Positions 11,222 through 24,700 of a stretch of 64,000 nt of DNA are shown in pieces; the first letter of the stretch is position 1, and each line of letters begins with the position of its first letter. A program made the translations under genes and the position numbers. The stretch is from Purshia tridentata. Its lineage: Eukaryota; Streptophyta; Magnoliopsida; Rosales; Rosaceae. Where the stretch lies: positions 1-64,000 of the forward strand of contig QANT01002974.1 in assembly GCA_003254885.1 (NCBI GenBank), written 5' to 3'. The notes under the pieces were generated by a model, which was not told where the DNA came from, did not search any database, and saw only the letters and a program-made list of their open reading frames with translations.

Positions 11222-12228
11222 TCAAGCCAAGAGCCAGAAATCTTTTTGACGCTTTGTAGTAATCAAATACCCTCCAAGCTTCCTGCTTTTCCTCCTCACA
11301 GCAACTGCCATGCAGCTGGCATTCTGTATACAGTACTCCACCACACCACCGCCGCCACCGGCGCCACCCCAGTGGTTCCCTGCCCACATCATCAGCAGCC
11401 GCCACGTCGTAGACCTCTTTTTCTGCCCCAGAACCAGCAGTGCCACCCCTTGCTTTTTGGCCTCTTCCACTATTGTTGGGCCCTTTTCCTTATTACCTTC
11501 CACCACTGCAACCTCAACTTGTACCTATAATCAGGACCATGCACTAAGAATTGGTTACTTTTTCCTTAATGCAAACAAACTGAAACAAGGAAATTGGTTT
11601 TTTTCTCTCTTCTATTTCTATTTTTCTCAATGCAAAAAAGAAAAACATAGAGATTAAAAATTAAAGTGAATGTGCTCATAAAACTGCAAAATACCCACCT
11701 CAGGTCTCTTCAACTGACACAAATTCCTGAAAGAGTGAACAATTGCATAAGCCCTTGGAGCTATATCCTTAGTGGCCTCATCACCTGTGACTGTAATAAA
11801 TGATTATACATACAAGCCATACCAAAATCAAAATCAGAGGAACAGAAAGTACTAATTAAAAAGCAAAATATCCAACCTTGTCTTGAAGACGAAGGTTTGG
11901 TCACATGGAGCAGGACAAGTTTGTCCTGGCTCTGAACAGTGTGAGACAGAACCCATTGCAGAGCTCCCTTGGCTTCAAGGCTGGAATCAACCACAATCAT
12001 GACCTTTCTTGCTATGACCAACCCAGTTGGAGGTTTAGCTGATCCATCACCACCACCAGCCTTCTTCTCTTCTCCAACATTGCCTGCGGAACTCTTAGTT
12101 TCTGCATCACTAGTTTTAGTGACAGATTCTGCATCTAACTTGGACTGAATAGTTGGGGAACGAACTCTAACATGAGGCCTAATCCTGTTTAGGCAGAAAC
12201 TTGGCAGCCTTGTGCCTATTTTCCCCAT
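11222..12228 (-). CDS. Universal stress protein (USP)-like protein
   Basis: Three exons are visible. Exon 1 (12228 to about 11879) encodes a variable Ser/Lys-rich front, then the USP core start RKVMIVVDSSLEAKGALQWV and DKLVLLHVTKPSSS. Exon 2 (about 11699-11790) encodes DEATKDIAPRAYAIVHSFRN. Exon 3 (about 11525 to 11222) encodes VQVEVAVVEGNKEKGPTIVE, then KKQGVALLVLGQKKRS, EYCIQNASCMAVAVRRKSRK and a C-terminal tail. The beta-alpha pattern VDSSxEAxxALxWxL, LLHV and LVLGQ is that of plant USP/adenine-nucleotide-hydrolase-like proteins. The canonical ATP-binding G-2x-G-9x-G(S/T) motif is not evident, so nucleotide binding is doubtful. An in-frame ATG seven codons upstream (12249) could also serve as start. 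The role is unknown; the family is linked to stress responses. Confidence 0.82.
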
Positions 12229-12249
12229 ATTCTGAAATGACACACTCAA

Positions 12250-14150
12250 GTGAGAGACACCCCAATAATTATTATAAAGAGAAGGGAAGGCTCTGAAGCT
12301 GAATAAGCTAGAGGTTGGTTTGGGGCATCTGGGCCATGCTTATTTCTGCTTTGCTTTTCTTTTTTTCCATTTTTTTTTCTTTTTGTTGTTGGTGCTCTTC
12401 AATGCAATCATGTTAAGCTCTTTGTTTCTTTAATTTTCTCTTGTGAACGTGCTTGTCATGAAGCTGTAGGGCCATTCCTTTTAGACCCACCCGTTCACCA
12501 GTTCAGGGCAATCTGTCATGTTAGTGTAATCAATTTACTTAATATTTATCAAAACAAAAACAAAAAACAACCTTATATATTGCTTTCTTTTCTTGATGGC
12601 ACCCTACGTGGAGAATTGTTCCACAACTGCAAATTGATTACAGATATAAATAAAAATTCATTTGATGAACAATTTACATTAACAGTCTATAACATACTTG
12701 ACAGGTGTAAATTACACCCCAACTTGCCACTTGATTAGCAGCTCAAGGGCCTTTACCCTTTTAGGTGAGACTATATTTTTTTCATTTTTGTACTCCAAAT
12801 TTTGCTGGCATCCTCTTAGAGCAATTATTTATGTAAGATTGAAATCCAGATAAGAAAATTAATTAGAACTTTATAGAGGCCTAATTAGCATCCATGTTTT
12901 TTGTATTGTATAAATAACTAGCGTGGCTCAAACGCAACCCCGTGATGATCATTTTGAGAGTAATCAAAGTTAATACAGAAACCCAATCATGTTTCCCACA
13001 TTAAAAAAGATTTTCGAATGATTGACCATAAAAATAGCTCAACTGCAATTCATAGGTACATCAGCATAACACCAACATGTTAGAAAATACAATGAGATTT
13101 CCAGGCCAAATTGGGAATCCAAAGGTCAAGACTCAAGACCATATCGGTAGCATGGAGTATACGGTTTCCATTTCTGATAAATAATGGGTCAAGTCATTGA
13201 AAAAGTTGATGTGGTTTTGTTCATTTAAATGCCAAATCTTTGAGGATGCTGGACCACCTTACAGTTTACACACACACAAAAAAAAGGGACGTGCCAACCT
13301 CCATTTTGACTTCCAATCTTAAAAGCAAACCCAACAGATTTGTGTAAGAAAAAGCAGGTGTTTCTCATGTCTTATCAAAACAAAATAGCCTATATATTCT
13401 TGCAATTAGGAAATTAATTGTCGCTTTATATGGATAGATTATGTGGCTTTTTTCGTGGATTGATCAAACGAAAAATTCAAATAAAATTGTCAAATATGCA
13501 GTAGGTTAAGCTTGGGGCTTTTCTTCCTCTTTGCTTTGTTTTGCTTTGTTTTTTTTTTTTTTGTGTTTTCCTCTTTGATTTCGGTTTTCGGCTTCCCTTT
13601 GGGCCTGTGCCTTTGGGCTTTTACTTTAGTAGGTTAAGCTCAGCCCAATCCAAATTGCCATCCGGACAGGTGTGCATTTTGGGTTGCTAGCTCAAACAGT
13701 ATCAAGTTGCCCCTAATAATAAAAAGTCAAGTTTGTAAAGGGGGATGCAAAATAAACCCAACAATCCACTTTTCCTACCCCACATCTAATTTTTTTTCTG
13801 AAATTTTCATTTAAACCCTTCAATCAACTGAAAAAAAGCTAAGGACTTGTTTGGTATTCTATTCAATTTTTCAAAAACAAAAAAAAACATGTTTAAAACA
13901 CATGCCTATAGGCTATAGGAGATTGTGGCAGTGCCGGTGCACCCGATTCCAGGTAAAGCAATAGGGGATTGATGTCAGCAAAGAAGGCCCCACCAAATCT
14001 CGACCTTTCAGCTCTTAATGTCGGCGGAGATCCCTACACAAACAGAACTAGGACTAGGAATATAAGATTACACAGGACTCCGATGATGGCTTTTGAAATC
14101 TAAAGTCACGGATTTTGAAATTTATTTGACTCTAATTCAACGCCTTTTTA
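12250..14150. other. Intergenic between divergent USP-like and RING genes
   Basis: This 1.9-kb spacer must hold both promoters. Pyrimidine-rich tracts lie near 12355-12385 and a T run near 13550-13562. No reading frame in it has gene-like character. Confidence 0.45.
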
Positions 14151-14298
14151 TTATCTCTAAATCAATTTCTCTTTATTTTTCTGTTTGTTTATTTGGGATT
14201 TTGGCGGTGGAGGAGTAGGAGGCATCACAATTCGCTCTGGTTTCACAGACTGCATCGGCCATTGATCAGTAAGTATGTTCTGTCTTATTCTCAAGCAA

Positions 14299-14346
14299 GC
14301 TCAAGCTCAAGCTCTTGCTCTTGCTCTTGCTCTTGCTCTTGCTCTT
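14299..14346 (+). repeat. Hexanucleotide repeat GCTCWW in 5' UTR intron
   Basis: Two GCTCAA units are followed by six GCTCTT units in the intron that interrupts the RING gene leader (about 14270-14583). Confidence 0.85.
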
Positions 14347-14628
14347 GGCTTTGCTTAGTAATATGTCTTTCAATTTATTGTTTGATTCTTTTTCAGTAAG
14401 CAATTTACTCTTTCATGGGTTTCGATTAATTTTTGTGGATCGTACTGTCATTATTCTTATTCTGTTATTCATCATCCTCAAGAGTGCATATTAGATAGTG
14501 ATCCTTGCCATAAATTTTTTTTTTTTTATTTTAATTTATGCTACCAATTTGAATCCTTTTTGGCTTTGTTGTGATCCATGCAGGTTGTGATTAATTAATT
14601 AAGCTGCAGCAAAAATTGAAGCTGTTTC

Positions 14629-15819
14629 ATGGGTTCTGTTTGTTCTTGCTTTAATGCGAACGATTCTGTAGATCATGACGCAGACGATTCCAACCATGAT
14701 AACTGGTTCACTCTTAACTTGTTCAACAAGGTATCTTTTAGGATTTCCATTCATTCTTCCTAGTGAACATGTATTCATAAAGTTTTTGAATTTATGTTGT
14801 TAGGGTTTATTGGTTTCTAAAACGGGATTAAAGATGCGAGATTAATACTTGAATGTGAGACAACTTAGAAATTTTTTGTTATTTAGATTGAAACTATTCA
14901 TCTAAATAGTAATTTCTAACCGTCTATCTATATATGATCGATTTTGAGATTAAGCAGTATGCAGCATCTTCCAGCAATGGGCAAACACATTCCCTCAATA
15001 CAACACCCAATGGGGAACTTGTAATTACAGAATCTGGCAGTACAAGTAGTCAAAATCCTCCTGGGCACTCCAATTTGCAGCAGGACATGGTGACAAGCCT
15101 AGTAAATCAAGAAGGGGGATTAATTAATCAATGCCATTCACAGTCAAAGTTAGGACTACCTTATATCTATATTTCATCATCAGAATATGAGGATGAATGC
15201 CCTACGTGTCTGGAAGGTGATTAATAGTTTAGCTATGCTGCTATGACATAAAGATCGAACAACTATACAAAGCTGATTAGGGTTCCTCTGTTTTTCTACT
15301 GACTGCAGAATACACACCTGAAAATCCAAGGATAACAGCGCAGTGTTCTCACCATTACCACCTTGGTTGCATATATGAATGGATGGAGAGAAGCCAATCG
15401 TGTCCAATCTGCAACAGGGTAACCAATTTCTTCCATGCCTCTTCTTTTAACTTGCATAGATACAAAATATCTTTTTCAATTGGTAAGATGATGTTCCCTT
15501 AATTAAAATGTGTTTGGATGGAGAAATTGTTTATCATAAAACTTAGCATGTTATGTTGTCAAACTAACAATTTAGAACATAAATTAAGTAAAATTCTTAT
15601 TTGAATGTGTTTTCAAATTGACAATATGACAAATATATTCTCCAATTCTCTCAAATAACACAAGAAATATTTAGAAAAACTAAAGTCAGGTTGTATATAT
15701 AACATTTTCCAACTGAGTTTAAACAAATAGCCCCAATTCATGTTGCATTTGACCACCTTCAAATTGATATTTAGGTGATGATTTTGATGTAGGTGATGAT
15801 ATTCAATGAAACGTGTTGA
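14629..15819 (+). CDS. RING-H2 E3 ubiquitin ligase (At3g02290-like)
   Basis: The coding exons are 14629-14730, 14958-15216, 15309-15418 and 15793-15819, giving 165 residues with all phases consistent. A leader exon ends near 14269 and resumes at 14584, so there is a 5' UTR intron. The protein begins MGSVCSCF; an N-terminal Gly and Cys could be lipidated, by inference. The middle is low-complexity. The C-terminus is a RING-H2 finger: CPTC, then CSHHYHLGC with both His ligands, then CPICNR, ending VMIFNETC. Family members transfer ubiquitin from an E2 to substrates. Length, MGxxC start and C-terminal RING match the Arabidopsis At3g02290/At5g15790 group, whose genes neighbour SEP2 and SEP1. Here too a SEP gene is close. 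Confidence 0.88.
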
Positions 15820-15829
15820 CCAAAATGTC

Positions 15830-16800
15830 TATGGCACTTAATGATCGCTGATCGAGATAACAACCGCAGCAGCCAAGTAGAGCTGTGGTTTATATGGCAA
15901 GTATATAGATATGCGGAAGGGATTGTTAAGCAATCAAATTAATATTAATTAATTTTTAGATTTCCTTCTAAAGATTGAAGCTGTAAATTGTATAATTTTT
16001 GGCTTAAATCAAATTTTCAATTGGAAATTAATTATTCTAGCAATTCATTTATTCTCATATATAAACTCCATCCGTATAAATTTTGTCCTCTTTTCCTTTT
16101 TCTTTTTTTTTGCTAATTAATCCACATAATATCTTACGTACTTTCTACAGCATGTCTCACGATAAGAAGCCACATACCCCAGATTAAGTAAACCCACTTT
16201 TGTAAATTATTCTCTTTGTTTTACATATATATATAATGCCTAACTCATTTTTGTTTATCATCCTAAATATTTTTTTTTGACAGAGTAGGCGGGGCATGTA
16301 AAGTGTAGAACAATATTTTTCTCTCTGACATAACAATATTTTCCAGAAAGTTATATCACAACTTATCACATGCACAAGCATATATAAAAGTTGCCATTAA
16401 GTTAACATATATAAAAGTCCCTTTCAGAAATTTGCTTGGTTTCAATACAATATAGAGAAAATAAACTACAGTACTTAAATAAAGTTAGCTATATATATTT
16501 ACACAATAATAATTATCATTCATGAATGAAGATAAAAGTTCCAAAGTCCAATTCCCTCATTGGCTTGGTGTGATGATCTACACCTTTCAACATTAATTAA
16601 TCACTTGCTTAAATTTGTTAAACATCAAAATATTTTATGCATCCATACCTTTAGTGCTATCGGAGGATTGCGAGGACACATACCTTGGCAGTGTCTATGC
16701 CCAAATATACCAGGAAACCATGCATAAATTTAATACAAAAAAGTAGCAAGTTTTCTTGTCTTTTTTTTTCCCCCCTTAATTTTCTAGTAATTGATGATAT
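15830..16800. other. Convergent spacer between RING gene and AP1
   Basis: About 1 kb of AT-rich sequence holds the 3' flanks of two convergent genes. Nothing else is recognisable. Confidence 0.45.
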
Positions 16801-19800
16801 TCATGCAGCAAAGCTTCCGAGGTGGCATGAATATAAAGGTTCGAGAGTTAGGTCCAGCTGGTTCCTCCTCACTTCAAGGAATTGGCCTTGCTGAGTGCCT
16901 CTGTATATATCATCATATACATGAAAATTTTACAAATTAATTAGCAAGATATAGTGACTATTGACCAGCTTAGTTAAATAAAATCATATATACCTTTTAG
17001 TAATATTGTCTACCACATAATTAGGTTTGATACCAAGTTAGTGTTTACTAAACAAATGAAAATTTTTTATGTAAAATTAATAGGCGCCGGCCGGGAATTG
17101 AAATAACTTTATATAATTTGTAGAGTATTAATTATTGTAAAAATTAATAAATTACCCCATATTTAAACATGGAAGAGGCTGTGGAAGCAGGTCAAGGCCA
17201 TGGTTTTGGTGCTCCCAGTTATGAAGCTGCTGAGCTGCAGTCTTTTCATTCTCCTTGATCTATTTCCAAATTACCAAAACAGAAAAATAAAGACATGAAT
17301 GTATGTTCTCACATTAATTACCTTTTTTCTTTGGTAATCGATATATATACATTAACAACTCCAGACCTCAACTCTTAATTACTATAATTTTATTTATCAT
17401 TCATGAGTTTGCTGTGGGAACCTGGAAGTTTTAGTAATAATTGATAATATATGCAAATATAGTTAAGAAGATTAATTGACTGATCGATCAATCAATTAAT
17501 TAATTAATTACCTTCTTTGCTAGCAAGTTATTTTGCTCCTGAATCGCCTTCTCCTGTCACACCGCACAAGAGCAAATATAAATCAACAGATATTTGATAC
17601 TGCGTCAAGCTAGTACTGTAAATGACTTAAGTATTCTGAGTCTTCTGACCACAAAATAAAAACCCTTATGTATATGATTCTCTCTCTCTCTCTCCCTCTC
17701 TACCCACTCACTCGCTAGCTCAAACACTTACACAGATTCATATATTTTCAATTCCAGTAAAGTTAATCAAAACGTACCGATCTCTTATATATAGGCTAAT
17801 TAATTAAGTGGCCTAACCTTTTTCTGAAGCTCAGAGATGGACTCATGCATGAGTTGGTTCTGCAAGAGTAGAGATCGAGTACTCATCTTAGTGACATATA
17901 TATGATCAAACTCATGAAAACAAATATGCAATAATTATAGGATTTTATATATTTTATCTACTTAAACTTTGACGATCTCACATTATTATTTTTAAATTTT
18001 TTTGGTCAAATTATCACTTTTGGCTCATTTTGTCTAAACTTTTGTTAAAATAAATGTGTTTTGATCTTTTTCAAGTTCCTATATATTTATATTGTTTGGA
18101 AAAAAAAAAGTTTTTTTACATGCTTTGACACAATAAAAAATTGAGTTAAAAAGACCAAAACATCTTTATTTTCAATAAAAGTTTAGACGGAATGACCCCA
18201 TAATGTATATTGTAACAAATTTTTAACTCATGTGAAAAATTAAAATAATTTCTTTTTAGACAGTAAAGTAAAATCGAGCTTAAAATTCAAGCGATTAAAA
18301 TATAAAAAAGTCTTCATTATACATCTTATTAGTACAATTCATATATATGTGTACAGTATACGTACTTTTCTTGACCGAATTTGTTTAAGAGCAGCGTCAA
18401 GCTGTTGCTCCAAACCTTGGATCTCTTTGAGAGTCAAGGACTCAAGATCTTCTCCTAAATAGTGCCTGCAAATTAATTAATTAATTAATTAATCATATAT
18501 ATGTATATATATTATATGTACACACATATACGTAACTGGAGACTGCAGTAATAATTAATTACTGAAAATTAATACCTATGGTTTCTTTGCAAAAGCTCAA
18601 CTTTAGCCTTTAGTCTTGAATATTCAAAGGTCCAGTTACCCTGCATGCGCATGTATATAACACACATTACCACATATCCAATTAGAGATGAAATAAAGAG
18701 AAATTAAACCCACACAAAGAAAAAGTTAGTTTTTATGTAACGATTCTAGCTATATGTTTTAGTCTGTTTCATGTGTAACAGCTGCATTAATTAATTAAGA
18801 AATCTGTTCAGTTATATATATATATATATAAGTAAGTAGCAAATGCAGAAACAATGTACAGTAATTTCAGACTTTCAGTAGTGATGATGGCAAAGGCACC
18901 TGTGATTCATGATCAGTAGTACTTCCGGCCCCGGCTAGCTGTCTCTCTGCATACGAGTATCTCTCATAGCGTTCCAGTATATTCTCCATGCTGTACATGT
19001 ATATGTAATGTAGTGATATATATATATATATGTATATATATAATTATATATAAAGCATCAATATAATTAAACAAGTTGGGGAAGTAACCGATCTGTTCCT
19101 TTAAATTAATATTATATCTTCAATGTTGTAAAAAATGAATGAGCTCCTTCTGGGCTTTCTTTAGCAGTACTATCAGTAATACTATGCATCTTTCCAGCAC
19201 AAATTTTTTGAATTGTCAACTGCAGTCGTATACTTACAACTAAATTATTATTACTATTATAGGACATTATTAATTTTAAAAAAAGATTATTAGTATTGCT
19301 TGGTAATCATAGGAAGTTGCACCATCAACACCGACCCCAAACCAGGCGTACAGTACTTTAAGTTCTAATTAGCTAGTCTGGCTCACTGGACAAAAATAAT
19401 TAAGTTCAACTTTTTTTTTTTGGCCAAGAAGTTCAACTTGAATTAAGGAGACGTGCGTACAGTACTCCTTTTGTCAGTCAGAGCCTCAGAGGCCTGACCC
19501 ACTAATTAATTAAGACTAGCTTACTTGTAGGTAATAATTATGATTATTATTCCTATATCTGATTATCATTAATATGAAATTAAGTACACCATCATCTGGT
19601 TGATTAACGTATTTGCACCAGTACCAGATCGATCTTAAACAGTGATATATCATCATATCATGATAAACCATAAAACATTTAATTACTTCACCATCTTTTC
19701 ATCTAGGAAATAGTTGTAAATATGATAACCTAAAAGCTAATGATCAATACACACACACACATATATATATAGTACAAAAATAAAACTAAAGAAGAAGAAG

Positions 19801-20061
19801 AAGAGAAGCAAGGTATGAGCTAGCTAGATTTGATGTAGGTAGGGTTTAAGTAAGTAAATGAATGAATGGTAGGTACCATGAATCAGTGGCGTACTCAACG
19901 AGCTTGCCTTTGTTAGAGAAGACAATCAGAGCGACCTGAGCATCGCACAAGACAGAGATCTCATGCGCCTTCTTCAGCAACCCACTTCTCCTTTTCGAAA
20001 AAGTCACCTGCCTGTTTATCTTGTTCTCTATCCTCTTCAGCTGAACCCTACCCCTCCCCAT
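16801..20061 (-). CDS. AP1: APETALA1-type MADS-box transcription factor (euAP1)
   Basis: Eight exons encode about 243 residues. Exon 1 (19877-20061) is 185 bp, the usual size for type II MADS genes, and encodes the MADS domain ([40 protein letters not shown]). The intervening and keratin-like domains follow ([52 protein letters not shown]). The C-terminus holds the euAP1 motif [18 protein letters not shown], which separates it from the FRUITFULL group. The last four residues are SFAA, where euAP1 proteins normally have the farnesylation box CFAA. AP1 acts in the nucleus in floral meristem and sepal identity, with SEP partners. The start is MGRGRV; an in-frame ATG 42 bp upstream (20103) is judged to be leader. 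Confidence 0.93.
17679..17702. repeat. CT microsatellite in AP1 intron
   Basis: A run of TC dinucleotides with one CC interruption lies in an AP1 intron. Confidence 0.8.
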
Positions 20062-21729
20062 CTCTCTCTGCCCTTGTTTTCTTTCTCTAAAAGACCCAAA
20101 CAACCAAAAAGAAACACAACCTGAAACTGAGAACTAGCTATTGTTTATAGCACATACCCAATAGAATATTAAATTTATTTTAATGGGTTTTTCTTCTTCT
20201 AGCCAAAATCTCTGAAGCTGCCTCATCAGAAACCATGTGCAAATATATATATGTGGAAAATATTTGGGGATTGGAAATACAAATTTATTGGGGGCTTACT
20301 AACAATAGCATTGATGGAAAAGCGGTTTTGGTAATGAGCAAAGTAGTTTTGGGGAAAAACCGGTGTGGCTTTTTAAGGATGTGTTGTCGACTTCTGATTG
20401 GCTGGAAGTACTACATACGCTGTCGTTTCCTGTGGTGGAGTTTTCCGTAAGCTTCACATCTCTCACGTACTGATCTCAGCGATTTTAGCTTTTACTTGTG
20501 TACGAAGCGTCGAATTTTTACATGTTAAACATTACGCCACTGATTTTTTTTTTTTTTTCTGAATTACGCATGTCTATTTTAGACTTTGTCTCATATACAA
20601 GGTCATCTGTTTGGATGGAAAATGTTAATGATGTCACACATCCATAAAACAATTTATCTTTATATTTCTAGCAAACATAATTATATTAATGTTACAACTT
20701 ACAAGATAAAAAATATAATTATATTTTCTGACAATAATTTTGGGGTGTGATTAATATGCCATGTCGACCAATGTTTGGGGGGTCCAATACGGCGGGTTGA
20801 GTCAGGCACCAGCCAGATCACACAGTGTCCCATTATTTAGTTATTTTTTACTTTTTTATTTAAGTTAATGAAAGAAATTAGTACACATATGAAAACAAAA
20901 TAGAAAAATTGCAGGCATAAATAACAGCCGATGAGTCAATATCATCTCCATCATTTATTATCTTACATTGAATCGTGTCTGTATTAGTCAACTCCAATTT
21001 CTATAGGGTATTAATACATTTGTAATTTTTTTTATGAATTTAAAATTTCTTTTAACACTGACTACTAGACTGCTAATCGATCACTAATTTGTTGAATTTA
21101 CATGGTTTTAAAAGAGTTGTGTTTGGAGAGATCCGATTGGTCTCCATCGATCAACAATGGTTTTAAAAGAGTTGTGGTTGGAGAGATCCGATTGGACTCC
21201 ATCGATCAACAATGGTTTTAAAAGAGTTGTGTTTGGAGTGATCCGATTGGTCTCCATTTAAAAGAGTTGTGTTTGGAGTGATCCGATTGGTCTCCATCGA
21301 TCAACAATGGTTTTAAAAGAGTTGTGGTCGGAGAGATCCGATTGGTCTCCATCGATCAACAATGGTTTTAAAAGAGTTGTGTTTGGAGTGATCCGATTGG
21401 TCTCCATCGATCTGCAATATAAATGTAAAATGAAGAGGCCAGGGCGCGGTTTTAAGTGCATGTCAAATCCACCGACAACAGTAAGGGCCCAACCGACTCT
21501 TATGCCCTTTTCATGTAAAAAGACATCAACATCAAGATCGATGTAAATCTCACTTGAATGATCCAATCATAATATTAAAAAAGAAATAAAAAAACTGTGA
21601 CAAGCTCCTTCTATAAAATTACATAACATAACACAGTCGTTTATACTGTATTGATGATCTCTTTACTTGAGACAAGAATACATTATAATTAATTAAGCTC
21701 AAAAACATGGCCAAACACTTGTCTTTGAT
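20062..21729. other. AP1 upstream region / SEP 3' flank
   Basis: This 1.67-kb spacer separates the SEP stop codon from the AP1 start and must hold the AP1 promoter and the SEP 3' end. It contains the 55-bp array at 21104-21418. I see no further gene. Confidence 0.5.
21104..21418. repeat. 55-bp tandem array, six units
   Basis: The units are 21104-21158, 21159-21213, 21214-21257 (truncated at 44 bp), 21258-21308 (51 bp), 21309-21363 and 21364-21418. Each holds ttttaaaagagttgtg (shortened in unit 4), then gatccgattgg and ctccat. Each therefore carries one ATTGG, the inverse of the CCAAT box. Units differ at only a few positions, which points to recent amplification. Confidence 0.92.
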
Positions 21730-24700
21730 TCAGAGCATCCACCCAGGGACGTATCCGCTACGATTTTGTGTTGAGCTTGCTACATTTACCACAGGAATAG
21801 TACGACTGTAGCTGTGACACAAATATACAATATAAAAAAGATAGATTAATTAAGGAGATAGCTATATATAATTAAGATTCATGCTTAATTGACAATCCCT
21901 TAGGTGGTTAATTACCCAATCTGCAATGAATTGTTGCATTGTAAATGTCCAAAGAATCCTCGACCCTCAAACTGGGCAGTACAACTGTGGTGGCTATTTG
22001 GGACATTTTGCTCTTTAGCTTTCCAGAATCGTTCAAGGGCTGCACTACTTTCTTCCACCTGCCCAACATGAAGGTTTAATTACCTCCAAAAATAGCTATT
22101 TCAAAATTTTATTAACTATATAGCGCACACTTCAGAACATGGTACTAGCTAGATAGCTAGTGTACAAGGTTGATCGAGCAATCAAAACAAATTATATATT
22201 TAGTTGTACAATAATTTTGGTGATAAAAATATGATGACCTTACAATTTTGTAACCATCTAATGATAAATATATATATATATACATGGAATTTTCTTTAAT
22301 TTGCATGAAAAATATGAATATGGTCAAGCACAGCTGGTTCAGTTTACCTTCCTTTTCAATTCATTGTTTGTTTCCAGAAGCATTTGTTCCTGCACAATTC
22401 TTGAAAGACTTAGACATACATTATATCAGTTTGATGATATATAACAAAAAAGTTTAGATATTAATTCTTTGAATTTATACCTTTCTCTGAAGATCAGAAA
22501 GTTCATCAAGCATGAATTGCGTCTGCAAACAAATGAAAAAATATTAACTAAGATTTCTCTTTTAACATGCCTTATTAGTCCACCTTCACTACTTAAGATA
22601 AGTTGAAAACACATAATATATTATATATGGGTGTACACTTGTTGCCTCTTAAAAAAGTTCCAAATGTTTGAAACTAAAAATTACTCAATTGATTGGATGC
22701 AGAGTAAAACAATATGATGAATTGTGAAGCAACAGACAACGAGAAGTGTACTCTGAGCTGTAAATTAACTTCAGTTGCAAGCTTTTGATCGAGAAATGGT
22801 TAAATAGCATCTTGATGATCAAAAGTATAAATATTTATAAACCTTATAGAAGAAAATTTAAATACCTTTTTTGACCTCACTTTCTTCAAGGACATATCCA
22901 GTTGATGCTCAAGCTGCTGAAGCTCCTTTGTGCGTAAATCACCCAAGTCTTCCCCAAGAAGATTTCTAAAGATTATTGCATGCCAAGTAAAATTCCATGA
23001 GCAATAATATCTTCCAGTACTCTTTGCATTTTCATGTGATCTAGTTAGAGTGAAATTGAATGTGATTACATACCTCTGCGTATGTTGTAAGACCTCTACT
23101 TTTGCTTTTAGCTTCACGTATTCTTGGTATTTGCTCTGCATAATTGTTTAATTGTGAACATGGCAGCAGTTCAACAAAAGCCACATTGGGTAATCAATTA
23201 AGAACAATTGGGATATAGGTTGCTCTATTTAACTAATTACTGCAATCATGATCATATGCAAGTAATTAATATGCATTTTAATTAAAACAAATTAAATCCA
23301 ATAGACAAACTATATAATTTGGGATATATATAACCTGTGTATCCTGGTCTGGTTGACTCGCTTCCTGTGCTCCATAACTGCGTCTTTGATACCTCTCAAG
23401 TGTCTTCTCCATGCTTATCAAAAGAAAGCAGACAACAATTTTAGGATATATGGTGAGACCTTGAGAGTGAAATTTCAAAAGGGCAAAGAGGGCAAGCATG
23501 CACTTTGCACTTTTTTTTTTAATTACAAGTAATAAATTGAAAAGAAGTATAATGTAGCAGGCAGCCACTGTACCTAGCTCAAAAATTCAAATCAATAGAT
23601 AATAAGTCAATAAACAAGTAATAAACTAAAATTAGTAGGCATGTATATCGATAATAAGTTTACCAATTCATGAGATGGGATAACTTTTTCTTGTCAAATA
23701 ATTTGATATATTATATATTGTGACAATATTAGTCAAAACCAAATTAATATGATTTTATTTAATCAATAGTACGTGCTAATTGACAATCTAAAAGTGCAGC
23801 ATGTTTAACATGAATATCATTTGCTTTAAAATATTTTTGAATTTCTAGGGGTGGGTCGGATGATTGAGAAAACTGCACCCGCATACTGTAACCGGCAGTT
23901 ACCAACCATCGGTAAATTGAAGGTGGCGATTCTCTACCGTACTAAAGCTTGCCAGTGGCCGTGGCAGGACCACCACCACCACCACCATCACGTCCCTCTG
24001 ATCTAAGCCACTCTCTTCTTTGTCTTCTCCTCTGTCTCTTCTCTCTATGTCCATCTCAGACCACCACAGAATTCACTAGAGATCCAAACCCATTATCATG
24101 GTCAGAAAGAGGCCATTTCGAACCGTTTCGACCGCTGTTGTCGGTCCTACTGACTTTCGGTATACCGACCATGTCGGAGTCGAGCTGGCGGTTCAGTAAC
24201 CGACACCAGCCATAGCATTTTCCCTTGGTCTTACAGCGAAATACTAATTTAGTAAGAGTAGATATTCAATTCATATTGAGGTGGATAATTTTGTAGGATT
24301 ATATCTGCAATCTAGCTAGAGAGGACACTTGCACCAGTTAAACAAGAAGAAAAACCCGGAATTTTAAATATTTATTTTTAAAAAGCTGTTTAAACATTTA
24401 ATCTGACTCCTTCTGAAGTACTAATTCACCCACAGGTTTAAAAAATGGTCAAAATATTTCGGATAACCAATTGAATATATAGAAATACATGTTTTCTTCG
24501 TTGTATATAAAAACGAAAAGCCTTCTCCTATGAAATTCGATAATGAAAAAGGACAGAAATAGAAATATCTCCCCAAAATTGAGAAATCAAATAACGCAGT
24601 ATATTTCTTTGTTATAAAAATTTAAAAAAAAGTACTTAAAATCGTTATTTGGACACCAAAATATTAAATCACATTAATTAAGAGTAAAACACCAAGAAAG

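Noticed and set aside
11246-11657. Pro-rich plus-strand frames
   Set aside because: Antisense of the USP-like exon 3 and its flank; the minus-strand protein has the recognisable domain.
16801-20061. FRUITFULL identity
   Set aside because: The C-terminus has the euAP1 motif [11 protein letters not shown] and not the FUL-type ending.
21104-21418. Repeat array as a possible CRISPR
   Set aside because: Units are contiguous with no unique spacers, and the genome is a plant nuclear one.
23949-24215. Plus-strand frame of 88 residues
   Set aside because: It lies in SEP intron 1 in the GC-richer insertion, with low-complexity Pro/Ser content and no known motif.
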